DNA of 64,000 bases, taken from NCBI RefSeq assembly GCF_019320115.1, contig NC_089581.1:13301152-13365151 (forward strand), read 5' to 3'. The translations under genes and the position numbers were made by a program. This DNA is from Miscanthus floridulus. Its lineage: Eukaryota; Streptophyta; Magnoliopsida; Poales; Poaceae. Positions 22,893 to 34,116 of the stretch are shown here, in pieces (the stretch's first letter is position 1; each line of letters begins with the position of its first letter). The notes under the pieces are model-generated. The model saw nothing but the letters and a program-made list of their open reading frames with translations, was not told the DNA's origin and searched no databases.

Positions 22893-24467
22893 TGAAAGCA
22901 TCTAGGCCCCTAATTGGATTTCGGTGATTAATGTCAATACAAGATTACTATAACTAACGTGTGTTTTGTAGAAACAATTAAGTTAGGTCATGGTAATGGA
23001 GATCGATTGGGCAATCGAGGTTGTCATGCCCCTTCGATGGAAATCGTTTCGGTTTTCAAAGGTTGGACGACAAGGTTAAGGATAACTAGTTCTAAGTGTC
23101 GATTGGAGTTGGAGAGACACTTAGAGTAGTTTAGGACTTTGTTTTTTCCTTTGGCCGTACTATGAAGGGGGGTATGAACGGGTAGCTTGACCTAGTTGAG
23201 TCTAGTGAGTTAGGTGTGGTGCACACTTGTTAAAACTAGCTCTAGGTAGCTCCTATGAATGCCCAAGATCTTTTGGAGCAAACTTCATTCACATATGTTT
23301 GGAAGTTGGAAGTGAATGGAGGGTCAAACACTGACCGGACGCTGGCTCCGGTGCGACCGGACGCTGTCCGCAGGGTCCGGTCAGTTCATTTGACCATGAA
23401 GATCAAGTCTGGTGTGACCGGACGCTGGGAGGTCATGTGACCAGACGCTGAGGGCCAGCGTCCGGTCGACTCCAGTAAGGGTCCAGACTTGGGAAAGAGT
23501 GACCGGACGCGTCCGGTCAGTATGACCGGACCCTGAGTATCCAGCGTCCGGTCGTTTACAGTAAGCATCCAAGAGCGACCGGACGCGTCCGATCGGTACT
23601 GACCGGACCCTGACAGCGTCCGGTCATCACTTGAAAACTGGTTCGTGAGTTGAACTGACCGGAGCGTCCGGTCATCACGACCGGAGCGTCCGGTCATCCC
23701 GCAGAGGCTCATAACGGTTCGTTTTTTAGGCTGGCTTATAAATAGAAGCTCCACTCGTGAGTGGAGTATCTTTTGCTCATTCCAACAGCTGAGAAACATG
23801 TTTGTGAGTGCCAAGAAGAGCAAGGTCCTAGTGAGGTGTTTGTGATTTGAGAATCCAAGAGAGTAGCCTCACTAGCAAATCAAGAGTAGCAAAGTGTGCA
23901 TCCATCTTCTCATTAGGCTTCGCATGGTCAAGTGAGAGTTCGTGCTTGTTACTCTTGGTGATCGCCATCACCTAGATGGCTTGGTGGTGATTGGGAGTTT
24001 GGTGTTCACCCGGCGGAGCTTGTGGGTGACCCAACTCAAGTTGTGAGCGGCTTTGGGTGATTCGCCGCGACGGAGTGTCGAAGAATCAACCCGTAGAGAG
24101 CACTTGATCCTTGCACGGATCAAGGGGGAGCTACACCCTTGCGCGGGTGCTCCAATGAGGACTAGTGGGGAGTGGTGACTCTCCGATACCTCGGCAAAAC
24201 ATCGCCGCGTTCCTTTCTCTCTCTATTTACTTTGAGCACTTACTTTGAGCATTTACTTTGAGCAATTCAATACTTGTTTTTACTTCCATAAGAATTGCTT
24301 GCTAGAGTAAGTTTGGAACTTAGATTGAGAGGTTGTTGTGTATTAGTTTGATATAAACACTTTTCTAGGCACAAGGGGTTAATTAGGCTATCCGTAGGAT
24401 TTGATTATTGCAAGAAAATTTAGAATTAGCCCAATTCACCCCCCTCTTGGGCATCTTGATCCTTTCA
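22893..24467 (+). repeat. Copia-2 5' LTR
   Basis: 1575 bp, TG...CA with 6-bp terminal inverted repeat TGAAAG/CTTTCA. The region 23330-23700 is packed with GACCGGACGC/GCGTCCGGTC half-sites, including an 18-bp perfect palindrome at 23501-23518. A TATA-like 'cttataaata' sits at about 23735, after the palindrome cluster, and would be the promoter. Confidence 0.95.
23501..23518. promoter_or_regulatory. Perfect 18-bp palindrome in the 5' LTR
   Basis: GACCGGACGCGTCCGGTC is its own reverse complement. It lies in a run of half-sites upstream of the TATA-like box. The role is unknown; palindromic repeats in Sirevirus LTRs are known as a class. Confidence 0.7.
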
Positions 24468-24469
24468 AT

Positions 24470-24482
24470 TGATATTAGTGCC
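24470..24482 (+). other. Copia-2 primer-binding site, variant
   Basis: TGATATTAGTGCC begins two bases after the LTR and matches the Met-tRNA primer site TGGTATCAGAGCC at 10 of 13 positions. Confidence 0.7.
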
Positions 24483-24520
24483 TCGTGCTCACGTTTTTAA
24501 GCTTAATCGCTTAGAGCAAG

Positions 24521-26656
24521 ATGTCTCACGGGGATGGTCCTCCTCCTATCTTTGAGGGAGATGATTTTCCATATTGGAAAATCCACATGGAGGCTTACTT
24601 AGAAGCTCTAGATGTTGGAATTCTTAGAGCTGCCTCTCAAGGGTTCCCAGCACCTAGGAATGCCGCACAACTTCAAGGTGATGAAGTGAATTATGAAAAA
24701 TGGAATGCAAAGGCTCGCAACACCATCTTTAGAGGCCTTTGCAAAGATGTGTTTAATCGTATAAGGAACCACAAAGACGCCCATGCACTATGGTCAGACG
24801 TTTGTGCACTCCATGAGGGAACCAAGAGTGAGCGTGAGGAACGCTATCATCTTGTGATTAAAAAGCTAAATTCTTTTGAGATGTTTCCCAAAGAAAGTGC
24901 TAATGAGATGTATTCTCGATTAAATGTTCTTGTAGAGGAAGTCAATGGGCTTGGACTTACTCAAATGTCACCATCCGACGTTGTGAGAAAAATCTTGAGT
25001 GTCCTCCCCATTGACAAATATGGGCACATTGTGACCGTGCTACATCAAGGTGATCTTTCCGCCGCTACACCGACACAAATCTTGGGAAAGATCAATGCTC
25101 ATGAGATGTACATGCACATCACACCACAAGATGGCTCATCCTCTACAAAGAAGAAAGAGAAAGACTTAGCATTCAAAGCTAGCCAAGACAAGGGCAAAGC
25201 AAGACTTGAGTATGAGAGCTCAAGTGATGAAGATGATGAAGAAAGCCTTGCCCTCATGGTGAAAAAGACCACCAAGATGCTAAAAAGGCTAAACAAGAGT
25301 GGCATCAAGTTTGATGGCAAAAAGAAGAAGTTCTTCACTAGCTCAAGAAGAAAGCCAATCTCCGAGACGGATTGCTACAATTGTGGCGAACTTGGTCATC
25401 TAGCTCATCAATGCACAAAGCCCAAGAAAGACAAGTTCAAGAACAAGGGCAAGAAAGATGATTCAAGTGATGAAGATGAAAAGAAGAAGAACAAGCCATA
25501 CAAGAAGAGAGATGGCAAAAAGAGGGAGTTCTACAAGAAGAAGAAGAGTGGCAAGGCCTATATTGTCGGTGATTGGCTCACGGACATTGATTCATCAAGT
25601 GGATCATCCGATGATGATAGTGACGATGAAAAGGTGGCCGCCGTAGCTATTGATCTTGCATCTTCATCGGCACCATCGCCATCATCCTCTACACACCTAT
25701 GCCTTATGGCCAAAGGTGAACGCAAGGTAACTAAGAGTGATGATAGTAGTGATGATGAACATGCTAGTGATGATGATAGTGATAGCGATGATGATGACTC
25801 ACCTACATATGATGATCTTGTCAAAATACTAAGAAAATATACTAAGATCATTAGAAAAAGTAGAGCTACAAATGAAAAACTTGATGCTAAAAATGATTCA
25901 CTCTTAGCTAAGTGTGATACATTAGAAAAGGCTAATGATGAGCTCAAGGAAACAAATGATTCTATATCATCCAAACTCAAGGAGCTCAAATTTTTTAAGA
26001 AAGAGCTTAAAGATAAAAATGATAAACTTGAGTGGGTGCATAATGAGCTTATCACTAGTCACAATAAGCTAAAAGATGAATATGCAACTCTAAAGATCAA
26101 TTATGATACCCTTATCATTGCTCAAGAATTCTTACCAAATGAGCCACATGATGCTACTAACCATGTTGTTAAGATTGATATAGCTACCTCATGTGATGAT
26201 CTAATTGATGAAAGCATTGAGCATGGATCTAGTAGCAAGGGCAAGCAAGTGGTTGAGTGCAATGACTATGATGAGTATGTCAAGCTCAAGAGTGAAAATA
26301 AGAAGCTCATGAAAGATCTTGAAGAAATGAAAAGTCACAACACCATTGTGCTAGAAACTCTTGATCATGACAAAGAGGTGATCCTTGAGAATGGGAAGTT
26401 AAAAGAAGAAATCAAGAAACTCAAGGAGGAGAAGAACAATGACATTCTCAAGGAAGAGAACAAGAAGCTCAAAATGGAGAAAGAGCATCTCAAGGTGGGA
26501 TTGAGCAAGTTTGCTAGAGGCAAGCATCTTCAAAGTGAGCTACTCATGAATACCGTCATGAAGATGGATAGAAGTGGCATTGGATATATGGCAAGTATAG
26601 AGAAGAAGAAGGCTCAAGCTCAACACCAACAATCAAAGCCAAAGCTAAAGCCATAG
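24521..26656 (+). CDS. Copia-2 Gag
   Basis: The frame is 711 residues and starts at an ATG 54 bases after the LTR. Residues 1-200 are the copia Gag core (FPYWKIHMEAYLEAL; UBN2 type). A CCHC zinc knuckle is at C285-C288-H293-C298. Acidic low-complexity stretches (SSDDDSDDE, 365-440) follow, then a long coiled coil (about 450-700). Gag packages the RNA into particles in the cytoplasm. The frame ends at TAG 26654-26656, yet the same frame continues after it with a second CCHC knuckle (see 26657), so the true Gag may be longer. There are no frameshifts and codon use matches pol. Confidence 0.9.
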   Translation: MSHGDGPPPIFEGDDFPYWKIHMEAYLEALDVGILRAASQGFPAPRNAAQLQGDEVNYEKWNAKARNTIFRGLCKDVFNRIRNHKDAHALWSDVCALHEGTKSEREERYHLVIKKLNSFEMFPKESANEMYSRLNVLVEEVNGLGLTQMSPSDVVRKILSVLPIDKYGHIVTVLHQGDLSAATPTQILGKINAHEMYMHITPQDGSSSTKKKEKDLAFKASQDKGKARLEYESSSDEDDEESLALMVKKTTKMLKRLNKSGIKFDGKKKKFFTSSRRKPISETDCYNCGELGHLAHQCTKPKKDKFKNKGKKDDSSDEDEKKKNKPYKKRDGKKREFYKKKKSGKAYIVGDWLTDIDSSSGSSDDDSDDEKVAAVAIDLASSSAPSPSSSTHLCLMAKGERKVTKSDDSSDDEHASDDDSDSDDDDSPTYDDLVKILRKYTKIIRKSRATNEKLDAKNDSLLAKCDTLEKANDELKETNDSISSKLKELKFFKKELKDKNDKLEWVHNELITSHNKLKDEYATLKINYDTLIIAQEFLPNEPHDATNHVVKIDIATSCDDLIDESIEHGSSSKGKQVVECNDYDEYVKLKSENKKLMKDLEEMKSHNTIVLETLDHDKEVILENGKLKEEIKKLKEEKNNDILKEENKKLKMEKEHLKVGLSKFARGKHLQSELLMNTVMKMDRSGIGYMASIEKKKAQAQHQQSKPKLKP

Positions 26657-26923
26657 AGATGTTTTGAGTGTGGACAAGAAGGCCACTTTGCTCATGAGTG
26701 TCAAACTCCACCACCACAACCCTTGCCCAAGCATGCTAGACCCTTTGCTTTCAATGCTCACTACATGCTTAGAAAAGATTCGAGTGGAAAGATGAAAGTC
26801 ATGTTCTTAGGTCCCCCCAACAAGAGTAGGCCTAAGAAAATTTGGGTGGCTAAGTCACTTGTTGAGAAGGTGAAGGGCCCTCAACAAGCTTGGATCCCTA
26901 AAGCTTGAATCTCTTGTGTGTAG
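26657..26923 (+). CDS. Copia-2 Gag continuation with a second zinc knuckle, between stops
   Basis: In the same frame as gag and pol, directly after TAG 26654-26656, the sequence reads CFECGQEGHFAHEC (26660-26701), a second CCHC knuckle, then a Pro/Lys-rich tail ending at TGA 26906-26908. A TAG at 26921-26923 precedes the pol ATG. There are thus three stops and no frameshift between gag core and protease. It could be reached by stop readthrough, or the stops could be mutations in an original gag-pol fusion. Confidence 0.65.
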
Positions 26924-29900
26924 ATGAACTACAAGACCGGTGGAAGTCATTGGGTTATTGATAGTGGTTGCACTCAACATATGACCGGTGATCCTCGCAT
27001 GTTCACCTCACTAGATGAAGAGGTAGATGGACAAGAGAAAATAACATTTGGAGATAATTCAAAGGGCAAGGTTAAAGGATTGGGTAAAGTGGCAATATCA
27101 AATGATCATTCCATCTCAAATGTGCTCTATGTTGCTTCATTAAGCTTCAACTTGCTATCCGTTGGGCAATTGTGTGATCTTGGCTTTCAATGCTTATTCA
27201 CCGAGAAGGAGGTTGTTGTATCTAAGGTAGATGACAATCAAGTGATATTCAATGGATTTAGATACAACAACTTATATCTAGTTGACTTCACCTCCGAAGA
27301 TGCAAACTTGAAGACTTGCCTATTCACCAAAACAACACTTGGGTGGCTATGGCATAGAAGACTTGCTCATGTTGGGATGAGCTCACTCAAGAAGCTTATG
27401 AAAAATGATTTGGTGAGAGGGTTGAAGGATGTGAAGTTTGAGAAGGACAAGCTTTGTAGTGCATGTCAAGCCGGCAAGCAAGTTGCAAACACTCATCCAA
27501 CCAAAGCTTTCATGTCAACCACAAGAGTGCTAGAACTCCTACACATGGATTTATTTGGACCAACAACATACAAGAGTTTGGGAGGAAATCTCTATTGTCT
27601 TGTGATTGTGGATGACTATTCAAGATATACATGGGTGTTCTTCCTTCATGACAAATCCGAAGTTGCATCTTGTTTCAAGAAGTTTGCTAAGAGAGCTCAA
27701 AATGAATTTGAAGTGAAGCTCAAGAAGATAAGAAGTGACAATGGCAAAGAGTTTGACAACACAAACATAGAAGCTTATTGCGATGAAGTTGGAATCAAAC
27801 ATGAAGTCTCCGCAACCTATACTCCTCAACAAAATGGTGTAGTTGAGAGAAAGAACCGGACTTTGATCACTCTTGCAAGGACAATGCTAGATGAGTACAA
27901 CACCCCCGAAGCTCTATGGGCGGAAGCAATCAACACCGCATGTTATGCATCCAACCGCCTATTTCTTCAAAAGTTCCTTGTCAAGACACCATATGAGTTG
28001 CTCAATGGGAAGAAGCCGGACGTCTCCTTCTTTAGGGTGTTTGGTTGCAAGTGCTACATCTACAAGAAGCGGCAACACCTAGGGAAGTTTCAAAGGCGTT
28101 GTGATATAGGTTTTCTTGTTGGTTACTCATTGAAGTCCAAAGCATATAGAGTATTTAATCATGCCACCGGCTTGGTTGAAGAAACATATGATGTGGAATT
28201 TGATGAATCTAACGGCTCCCAAGGAGCACATGAGAATCTTGATGATGTAGGTGATGAACTATTGAGGGAGGCTATGAAGAATATTCCGGTGGGAGACATC
28301 AAGCCAAAAGATGATGAAGATGATGTACAAGTCATTAACCAACCTTCTTCATCAAATGTACCACAAGATGGTGAAAAAGTTGGGAGAGTAGAAAATGAAG
28401 ATACTCATATCTCCCATGAGCAAATGGTGGTACAAGCACAAGATGTTGATGCTCCACAACCTCCTCCTCAAGTGGTCAATAGAAGAAATACACCTCTCCT
28501 ACAAGATCATCCACAAGATCTCATCATAGGGAGTCCAACAAAGGGGGTGATGACTAGATCTCAAAAGCTTACCTCATTTATTGCTCATCACTCTTTTGTC
28601 TCTTGCTATGAGCCTACCAAGGTAGAAGAAGCTCTAAAAGATCCGGATTGGATCAATGCCATGCATGAAGAGTTGAACAACTTCACTCGAAATGAAGTAT
28701 GGAATCTTGAAGAGCGACCAAAAGGTGCAAGAGTGATTGGAACAAAGTGGGTGTTCCGCAACAAGCAAGATGATCAAGGTGTTGTTGTGAGGAACAAGGC
28801 AAGACTAGTGGCAAAGGGGTTCTCTCAAGTTGAAGGTTTAGATTTTGGAGAAACCTTTGCACCGGTTGCAAGATTAGAAGCCATCCGTATCCTTCTTGCA
28901 TATGCATCACATCATGAAATGAAACTATATCAAATAGATGTGAAAAGTGCATTCTTAAATGGCTTTATTAATGAACTAGTCTATGTTGATCAACCTCCCG
29001 GGTTTGAAGACCCTAGATATCTTAATCATGTTTATAGGTTGTCCAAGGCACTATATGGGCTTAAGCAAGCCCCAAGAGCTTGGTATGAGCGCCTTCAGGA
29101 TTTCCTTATTGAGAAGGGCTTCACCATTGGGAAGGTCGACACCACACTATTCACCAAGAAGCTTGATGGGCATATCTTCATTTATCAAGTATATGTTGAT
29201 GATATTATCTTTGGATCATCAAATAAAGACTCATGCAAAGAATTTGGTGAATTGATGTCTAAGGAGTTCGAGATGTCAATGATTGGTGAGCTTACATTCT
29301 TTCTTGGTTTTCAAGTCAAGCAAATGAAAGAAGGCATCTTCATCTCTCAAGAGAAATACACAAAAGACCTTCTCAAGAGATTCAAGATGGATGAATGTAA
29401 GCCAATCAAGACCCTAATGCCTACCAATGGACATCTCGACCTAGATGAGGGAGGTAACTCGGTTAATCAAATTCTCTACCGTTCTATGATTGGTAGCTTG
29501 TTATATTTAACCGCATCTAGGCCCGACATCATGTTTAGTGTGTGTATGTGTGCTAGGTTTCAAGCTAGTCCTAAGGAAACACATTTAATTGCCGTAAAAA
29601 GAATCCTTAGGTATCTTAAGCACTCGCCAAGCATTGGCCTTTGGTATCCCAAAGGAGCTTTATTTGAATTAATTGGCTATTCCGATTCGGATTACGCCGG
29701 ATGCAAAGTTGATAGAAAGAGCACATCCGGAGGGTGCCATTTGCTTGGTAGATCACTTGTGTCTTGGTCCTCCAAGAAACAAAATAGTGTGGCTTTGTCC
29801 ACCGCCGAAGCGGAATACATTGCCGCGGGTGCTTGTTGTGCACAAATATTATACATGAAACAAACTTTACTAGACTATGGAGTAGTTCTAGAGAAAGTAC

Positions 29901-30151
29901 CTCTTTTGTGTGACAATGAAAGTGCGGTAAAACTTGCAAATAATCCGGTTCAACACTCTCGCACCAAGCATATAGATATCCGCCATCACTTTCTAAGAGA
30001 TCATGTAGCTAAAAATGATATATCACTAGAAGGTGTAAGATCCGAAGATCAATTAGCGGATATCTTCACTAAACCGCTAGATGAGGCTACATTTTGTAGA
30101 TTGCGAAACGAGCTCAATGTACTTGATTTTAGTAACTTCACAAAAAATTGA
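26924..30151 (+). CDS. Copia-2 Pol (protease, integrase, reverse transcriptase, RNase H)
   Basis: The frame is 1075 residues and uninterrupted. Aspartic protease DSGC is at 13-16. The integrase zinc domain is H144-H149-C178-C181. The integrase core triad is D209, D272 and E308, with the canonical 35-residue gap. The RVT_2 reverse transcriptase is about 592-835, with [10 protein letters not shown] and the YVDD active site at 757-760. RNase H has D921 (SDSDYAG), E964 (AEAEY) and D997 (CDNES). All catalytic residues are present, so the enzyme looks functional. It copies the element RNA in cytoplasmic particles and integrates the DNA. The ATG is preceded by in-frame TAG 26921, and copia Pol is normally made as a Gag fusion, so how it is translated here is unclear. 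Confidence 0.95.
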   Translation: MNYKTGGSHWVIDSGCTQHMTGDPRMFTSLDEEVDGQEKITFGDNSKGKVKGLGKVAISNDHSISNVLYVASLSFNLLSVGQLCDLGFQCLFTEKEVVVSKVDDNQVIFNGFRYNNLYLVDFTSEDANLKTCLFTKTTLGWLWHRRLAHVGMSSLKKLMKNDLVRGLKDVKFEKDKLCSACQAGKQVANTHPTKAFMSTTRVLELLHMDLFGPTTYKSLGGNLYCLVIVDDYSRYTWVFFLHDKSEVASCFKKFAKRAQNEFEVKLKKIRSDNGKEFDNTNIEAYCDEVGIKHEVSATYTPQQNGVVERKNRTLITLARTMLDEYNTPEALWAEAINTACYASNRLFLQKFLVKTPYELLNGKKPDVSFFRVFGCKCYIYKKRQHLGKFQRRCDIGFLVGYSLKSKAYRVFNHATGLVEETYDVEFDESNGSQGAHENLDDVGDELLREAMKNIPVGDIKPKDDEDDVQVINQPSSSNVPQDGEKVGRVENEDTHISHEQMVVQAQDVDAPQPPPQVVNRRNTPLLQDHPQDLIIGSPTKGVMTRSQKLTSFIAHHSFVSCYEPTKVEEALKDPDWINAMHEELNNFTRNEVWNLEERPKGARVIGTKWVFRNKQDDQGVVVRNKARLVAKGFSQVEGLDFGETFAPVARLEAIRILLAYASHHEMKLYQIDVKSAFLNGFINELVYVDQPPGFEDPRYLNHVYRLSKALYGLKQAPRAWYERLQDFLIEKGFTIGKVDTTLFTKKLDGHIFIYQVYVDDIIFGSSNKDSCKEFGELMSKEFEMSMIGELTFFLGFQVKQMKEGIFISQEKYTKDLLKRFKMDECKPIKTLMPTNGHLDLDEGGNSVNQILYRSMIGSLLYLTASRPDIMFSVCMCARFQASPKETHLIAVKRILRYLKHSPSIGLWYPKGALFELIGYSDSDYAGCKVDRKSTSGGCHLLGRSLVSWSSKKQNSVALSTAEAEYIAAGACCAQILYMKQTLLDYGVVLEKVPLLCDNESAVKLANNPVQHSRTKHIDIRHHFLRDHVAKNDISLEGVRSEDQLADIFTKPLDEATFCRLRNELNVLDFSNFTKN

Positions 30152-31653
30152 GCTTGTGTTGTCCCTTGCATTCATTGTAATATACAACATGTTTAATTTG
30201 TGGAAATGCATATAGGGCTTGTCTAACATGGGTAAGATAACCGCCGAAAAGCGTGTGAAAAAGCTTAACCTTGGATCAAACTTGACAAGCAACTAGATTT
30301 ACTTACAAATATTACATATGCATGAATTTCGTTTTGTCGTTTTGTTCCATTTGCCTTATTGTTGCCTATTTTCTTAAAAAGAATTATAGCCTAAGGCAAA
30401 ATATTTTGAAAAATATGAGGGTTTGAGAGAGGTCACTCACATCAGTCCCAATTGGTGTTTATTTGGATCTTATTCAAGTTGGGACTTGATTGGGAACAGG
30501 CAGCGCGAAGGAAGTTTGAAGATTTGCTGGAAAAGGTGCACCGGACGCTGCACCAGACGCTGCTGTTCAGCGTCCGGTCAGTTCACAGGAGGTGAACTGC
30601 TGTTGAAGGAGTGACCGGACGCTGCGTCTATGCGTCCGGTCAGAAAGGGTTCAGCGTCCGGTCGATCGGAGGAAGATCAAATTGTACTGACCGGACCCTG
30701 CCTGCGTCCGGTCATGGACCACCGGATGCGTCCGGTCCCGATTCCAGAGGATTTGGACCTCTCTGGAATCGACCAGACGCTGGGTGGTAGCGTCCGGTCG
30801 CTACCACCAGAGCGTCCGGTCAGTGGATCTCGCGCGTCTTAAGGACTCTTTTCCTGTTTCCTTTTTTGTCACATTTAGGGGGTTATTTATCCGAACCTTT
30901 CTTCTTCCTTGACCTAACCCAAGCCACCGCCGTGCCCTAGCCCAAGTAGCCACCGCACGGTTGCGCCGCCGCCTTCTCGCGCCTCACCTCACGCCCGCGC
31001 CTCCGTGCCCCTGCCTAGCCGCGCCGCCGCAGCCTCCCCGAGCCCGCAGCCGAGCCTCGCGCCCTGGCCTAGCGCGCCACCGAGCCCCGCGCCAGTCATC
31101 TCGGAGCACCACCGTCCCACGCGCCACCACGCCTGCTCTGCTCCTCGCCGGCCTCCTCGCGCCCAAGGTCATCGTTCCACCGTTGCCAAGGCTGCAAATC
31201 TTCGCCAAGTGCTCTTGCCCTATCCTCCCATTGTTTGGTAAGGCGAGTTTTGTGTTTCAATCTTGATCTCCAATTGTGACCTAGATCAATTCTAAATGCA
31301 CTGATTCCCCATTGCATTCAGGGCATTTGACCTAACCCTAGCCCGGTTCCGAGGATCCCCCGCGTGACATCTTATCTCTTCTCGGTTCGCTGATCGTCAG
31401 GTAGAAAGCCATTCGATTCAATTTCGCATCTACATTGCTTTCTCTGCTAGGGTTTCACATCTATTAGACATATGGTATTTATTTGTATATCCATCTATTC
31501 TATCGTGCAGCGAGTCGGTTCCGTTGTGTTTCGTCTGGCAGTTGGCAGTCAATTCGGAGCCAAGCTCGCGAGTAAGGATCGAGGCCAAGCCTCGAAAGCG
31601 GTAGTTTGACAGTTGATCTTCATCAGCGGTAGTTCACCATCTTGTCAGTTCAG
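30152..31653 (+). other. Copia-2 spacer between pol and ORF3, with a palindrome cluster
   Basis: There is no conserved coding. The segment 30535-30835 is a second dense cluster of GACCGGACGC / GCGTCCGGTC words like that in the LTRs. 30950-31210 is GC- and Pro/Ala-rich. 31210-31650 resembles an intron-containing leader ('ccattgtttggtaaggcg', T-rich run, '...catctattctatcgtgcag'), which may mark a subgenomic or spliced message for the third frame. Confidence 0.55.
30535..30835. repeat. Internal GACCGGACGC palindrome cluster
   Basis: At least ten half-sites on both strands, matching the LTR clusters at 23330-23700 and 35005-35375 in word but not in overall order. Confidence 0.8.
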
Positions 31654-34116
31654 ATGGCTCGCACCAAGAATGTTGGTGGTGGCCCAGGTGATGATGATAG
31701 GAGGCCCCCACCTCGCCAGCCAGCCGGATCTAAAGGAAAGTCAACCAAGCAGGTAACATCCAAGAAGCGGAAGTACCCTGATGCAGAGACAATGAGAGCA
31801 GCAGCTGTTGCAGAGGCCGCAGAGTGTGCCGAGAGAGGTGGTACCTACAGCGGAGTTGTCATTGCAGATCAGCCAGTTTCACCCGCAGTCAGAGCTGCAA
31901 TTGAGGAGGTTGAGCATCGTCACGGTAGTCCAGCCGGGACTGCCACGCTTGCAGGACGACGGGTTGCCATTGAGGAGGGTCCGTCAGCACAGCAACAGCC
32001 CCCACCAGCAGAGCCTCAGCCAGCCCAGGAGACTCAGGAGAGTCAGGAGACCGAGCCGGCACCTCAGCTACGCCGCTCGAGTCGTACCAGTGCTGCAGTT
32101 CCACCGAGGCCAGTTACATAGCGCAGGGGTTCACGCCCTCCGCCCAGACCACAGGGTCCACCTCCAGTAGTTCACCTCGACCTGAGGGCCGCTACAGCTA
32201 GGCAGGTTCAGCAGCTGCGGTTTGTTGAGTTTGAGGTCTGGTTTCCCCCGAGGAGGGATGAGAGAGCAGCTGAGGGGTTCTACACGCCACTGTAGGAGGA
32301 TTTCTACAATGCATATCTTAACAGTGGGGCAGTGTTCAGATCATAGAGGGTCTGTCAGATAGAGTCTATTGTGGCAGCAGCCGGAGAGGGCATTCGGCAA
32401 TACTTATCATATTTGCTAGGACTGTCAGATCTGATTGGATGGACAGGGATATATGTACCTTCTTGGGTCCGTCAGTTTTATGCCTCGCTCTACATCGATC
32501 CTCATCACAGATTCATTCACTTTGCCTTCAACGGCAAAGACTATAGAGTGACTAGTGGCAGAGCCAGGGAGATACTGAGACTACAGGAGCAGCCTGTAAA
32601 GATGCATGAGGTTTGCTATGGATAGCAGGGGCCTCCCAGGCGTCCTCATGGAGGGCAGGTGCCCCCTACAGATTTAGTGCGGCATTGCTTCAAGGAGCCT
32701 TTTGGTGAGGGGTAGAGCAGGAACCCCAGTGACTTGACTCCTACAGCGAGGATACTAGAGGCCATCATCAAGAGGACACTGCTTCCCAAGTTGGGATACA
32801 GGGAGGGCCTGACTCGCTTACAGCTCTGGCTTCTCAATGCCATCATGCAGATGACAGTGTTTGACATCTAGGACCTCATTCTTTCAGAGATGGAGGATAC
32901 TATAGCTGAGGGATTCAAGGGTCGCAGGTAGCTTCCCTATGCTCACTGGATCACGTTCCTCATCCGCAGAGTTGTGATTGACAAGCCACCTGGCATGATG
33001 GATGAGTATATAGGTGCCACTACAGAGTTCCCAGCTTACAACCTATCATAGAGGATCAGACACGCCACTCCTCCAGCACCCAGACAGCCTAGCCATCGTC
33101 TTGACGTGCCAGAGTCCACAGCTCAGCAGGACAAGATCATCAGAGAGATTGCAGCCACTGAGGAGGAGGAGCTAGAGGCACAGCAGGAGGTGAGTGAGTA
33201 CAGTGACAGCTCCGACGATGACTACTAGCCTACACCTCAGATGCCTCCACGTAGACACGATGCAGAGGCAGGTAGCTCCAGTTCTGCTCCACCTGCTCCA
33301 CAGACAGACCCCACTCTCATTGCTATTCTTGAGCGGATGCAGCAGGATCAGACACGACAGGCATAGGAGACAGCTACAAACTTCGCACAGTTTCAAGCTC
33401 GTTAGGACGAGTTTCAGTGGCAGCAGCAGCTCCTTCAGCACCAGTAGTTACTTATGCAGCAGCAGCTCATGGGATTCATGCAGCATGTAGTGACAGCCAT
33501 TGGGATACCACTACCACAGACTTCGCCCCAGCTTGCACAGCCTCCTACCACTTCGACGACTCTAGCAGTACAGCCCATCGGGCTTCAGAGTCAGGGACAG
33601 CCTCTAGCTCAGTTTCCTTCACCTCCTGTACAGGTGTCCCAGTGGTTAGCCTCACCTGGTGTAGCCCCGCAGTTCACTCCTTATCACACGGGTTTCTCAC
33701 CAGAGTAGACGTCCTCACTATTCGTGCCTGAGTTGTCAGTCTCCAGGAGTCTTGGAGCATCATTCAGTGAGTTGACCGGCATGCCTACTCCGCCTCACAT
33801 GCATACTGCCGGTCCGTCTACAGCCGCTCTAGCTATCATGACTACTCAGAGGCTCCCCTCGTCTGTTGCCTCATCAGATCCTACGACAGACATACTTGCA
33901 GCTTCACAGGCAGCACCAGCTCAGACCTAGACCGCTTCAGCGACACTTCCTGCTTCAGAGGGTCAGTCAGTTCAGAGCTCTGGGTCAGATGATGATGGCG
34001 CCTAGTTCCATCTTGCTCCACGTACTTCAGCGCCTGACTCGTCCGCTGCAGCCCCACCGTCCGACCCCTAGGTTTTGGTGTTTGACGCCAAAGGGGGAGA
34101 GGGTTTGAGTATGTAG
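31654..34116 (+). pseudogene. Copia-2 third frame (ORF3, env position) with 16 in-frame TAG codons
   Basis: From ATG 31654 one frame reads through about 820 codons to a terminal TAG at 34114. It carries TAG at 32119, 32293, 32344, 32623, 32713, 32869, 32929, 33049, 33226, 33364, 33403, 33445, 33706, 33928, 34003 and 34069. There is no TAA, no TGA and no shift of frame. The sequence is protein-like throughout: a basic start (ARTKNVGGG, KSTKQVTSKKRKYP, a nuclear-localisation style patch), a Gln/Glu-rich arm, a folded-looking middle (SWVRQFYASLYIDPHHRFIHF, near 32465) and a Gln-rich tail. About 60 CAG codons remain, so each TAG is most simply a former CAG. No signal peptide or membrane helix is seen, so I do not call it an envelope. 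The name reflects position only. It is scored as a pseudogene by default; see findings. Confidence 0.7.

Noticed and set aside
23386..23823. Minus-strand 145-codon frame repeated at 35060-35497
   Set aside because: It is the same LTR sequence twice, caused by the GC-rich palindrome cluster; not a gene.
31654..34116. Alternative genetic code (TAG as Gln)
   Set aside because: The host gene at 63032-63799 and intact gag and pol use the standard code; a nuclear plant genome does not reassign TAG. Readthrough, decay or read error are the remaining options.
31654..34116. True envelope glycoprotein
   Set aside because: No signal peptide, transmembrane helix or cysteine-rich ectodomain is visible; only the position downstream of pol matches.
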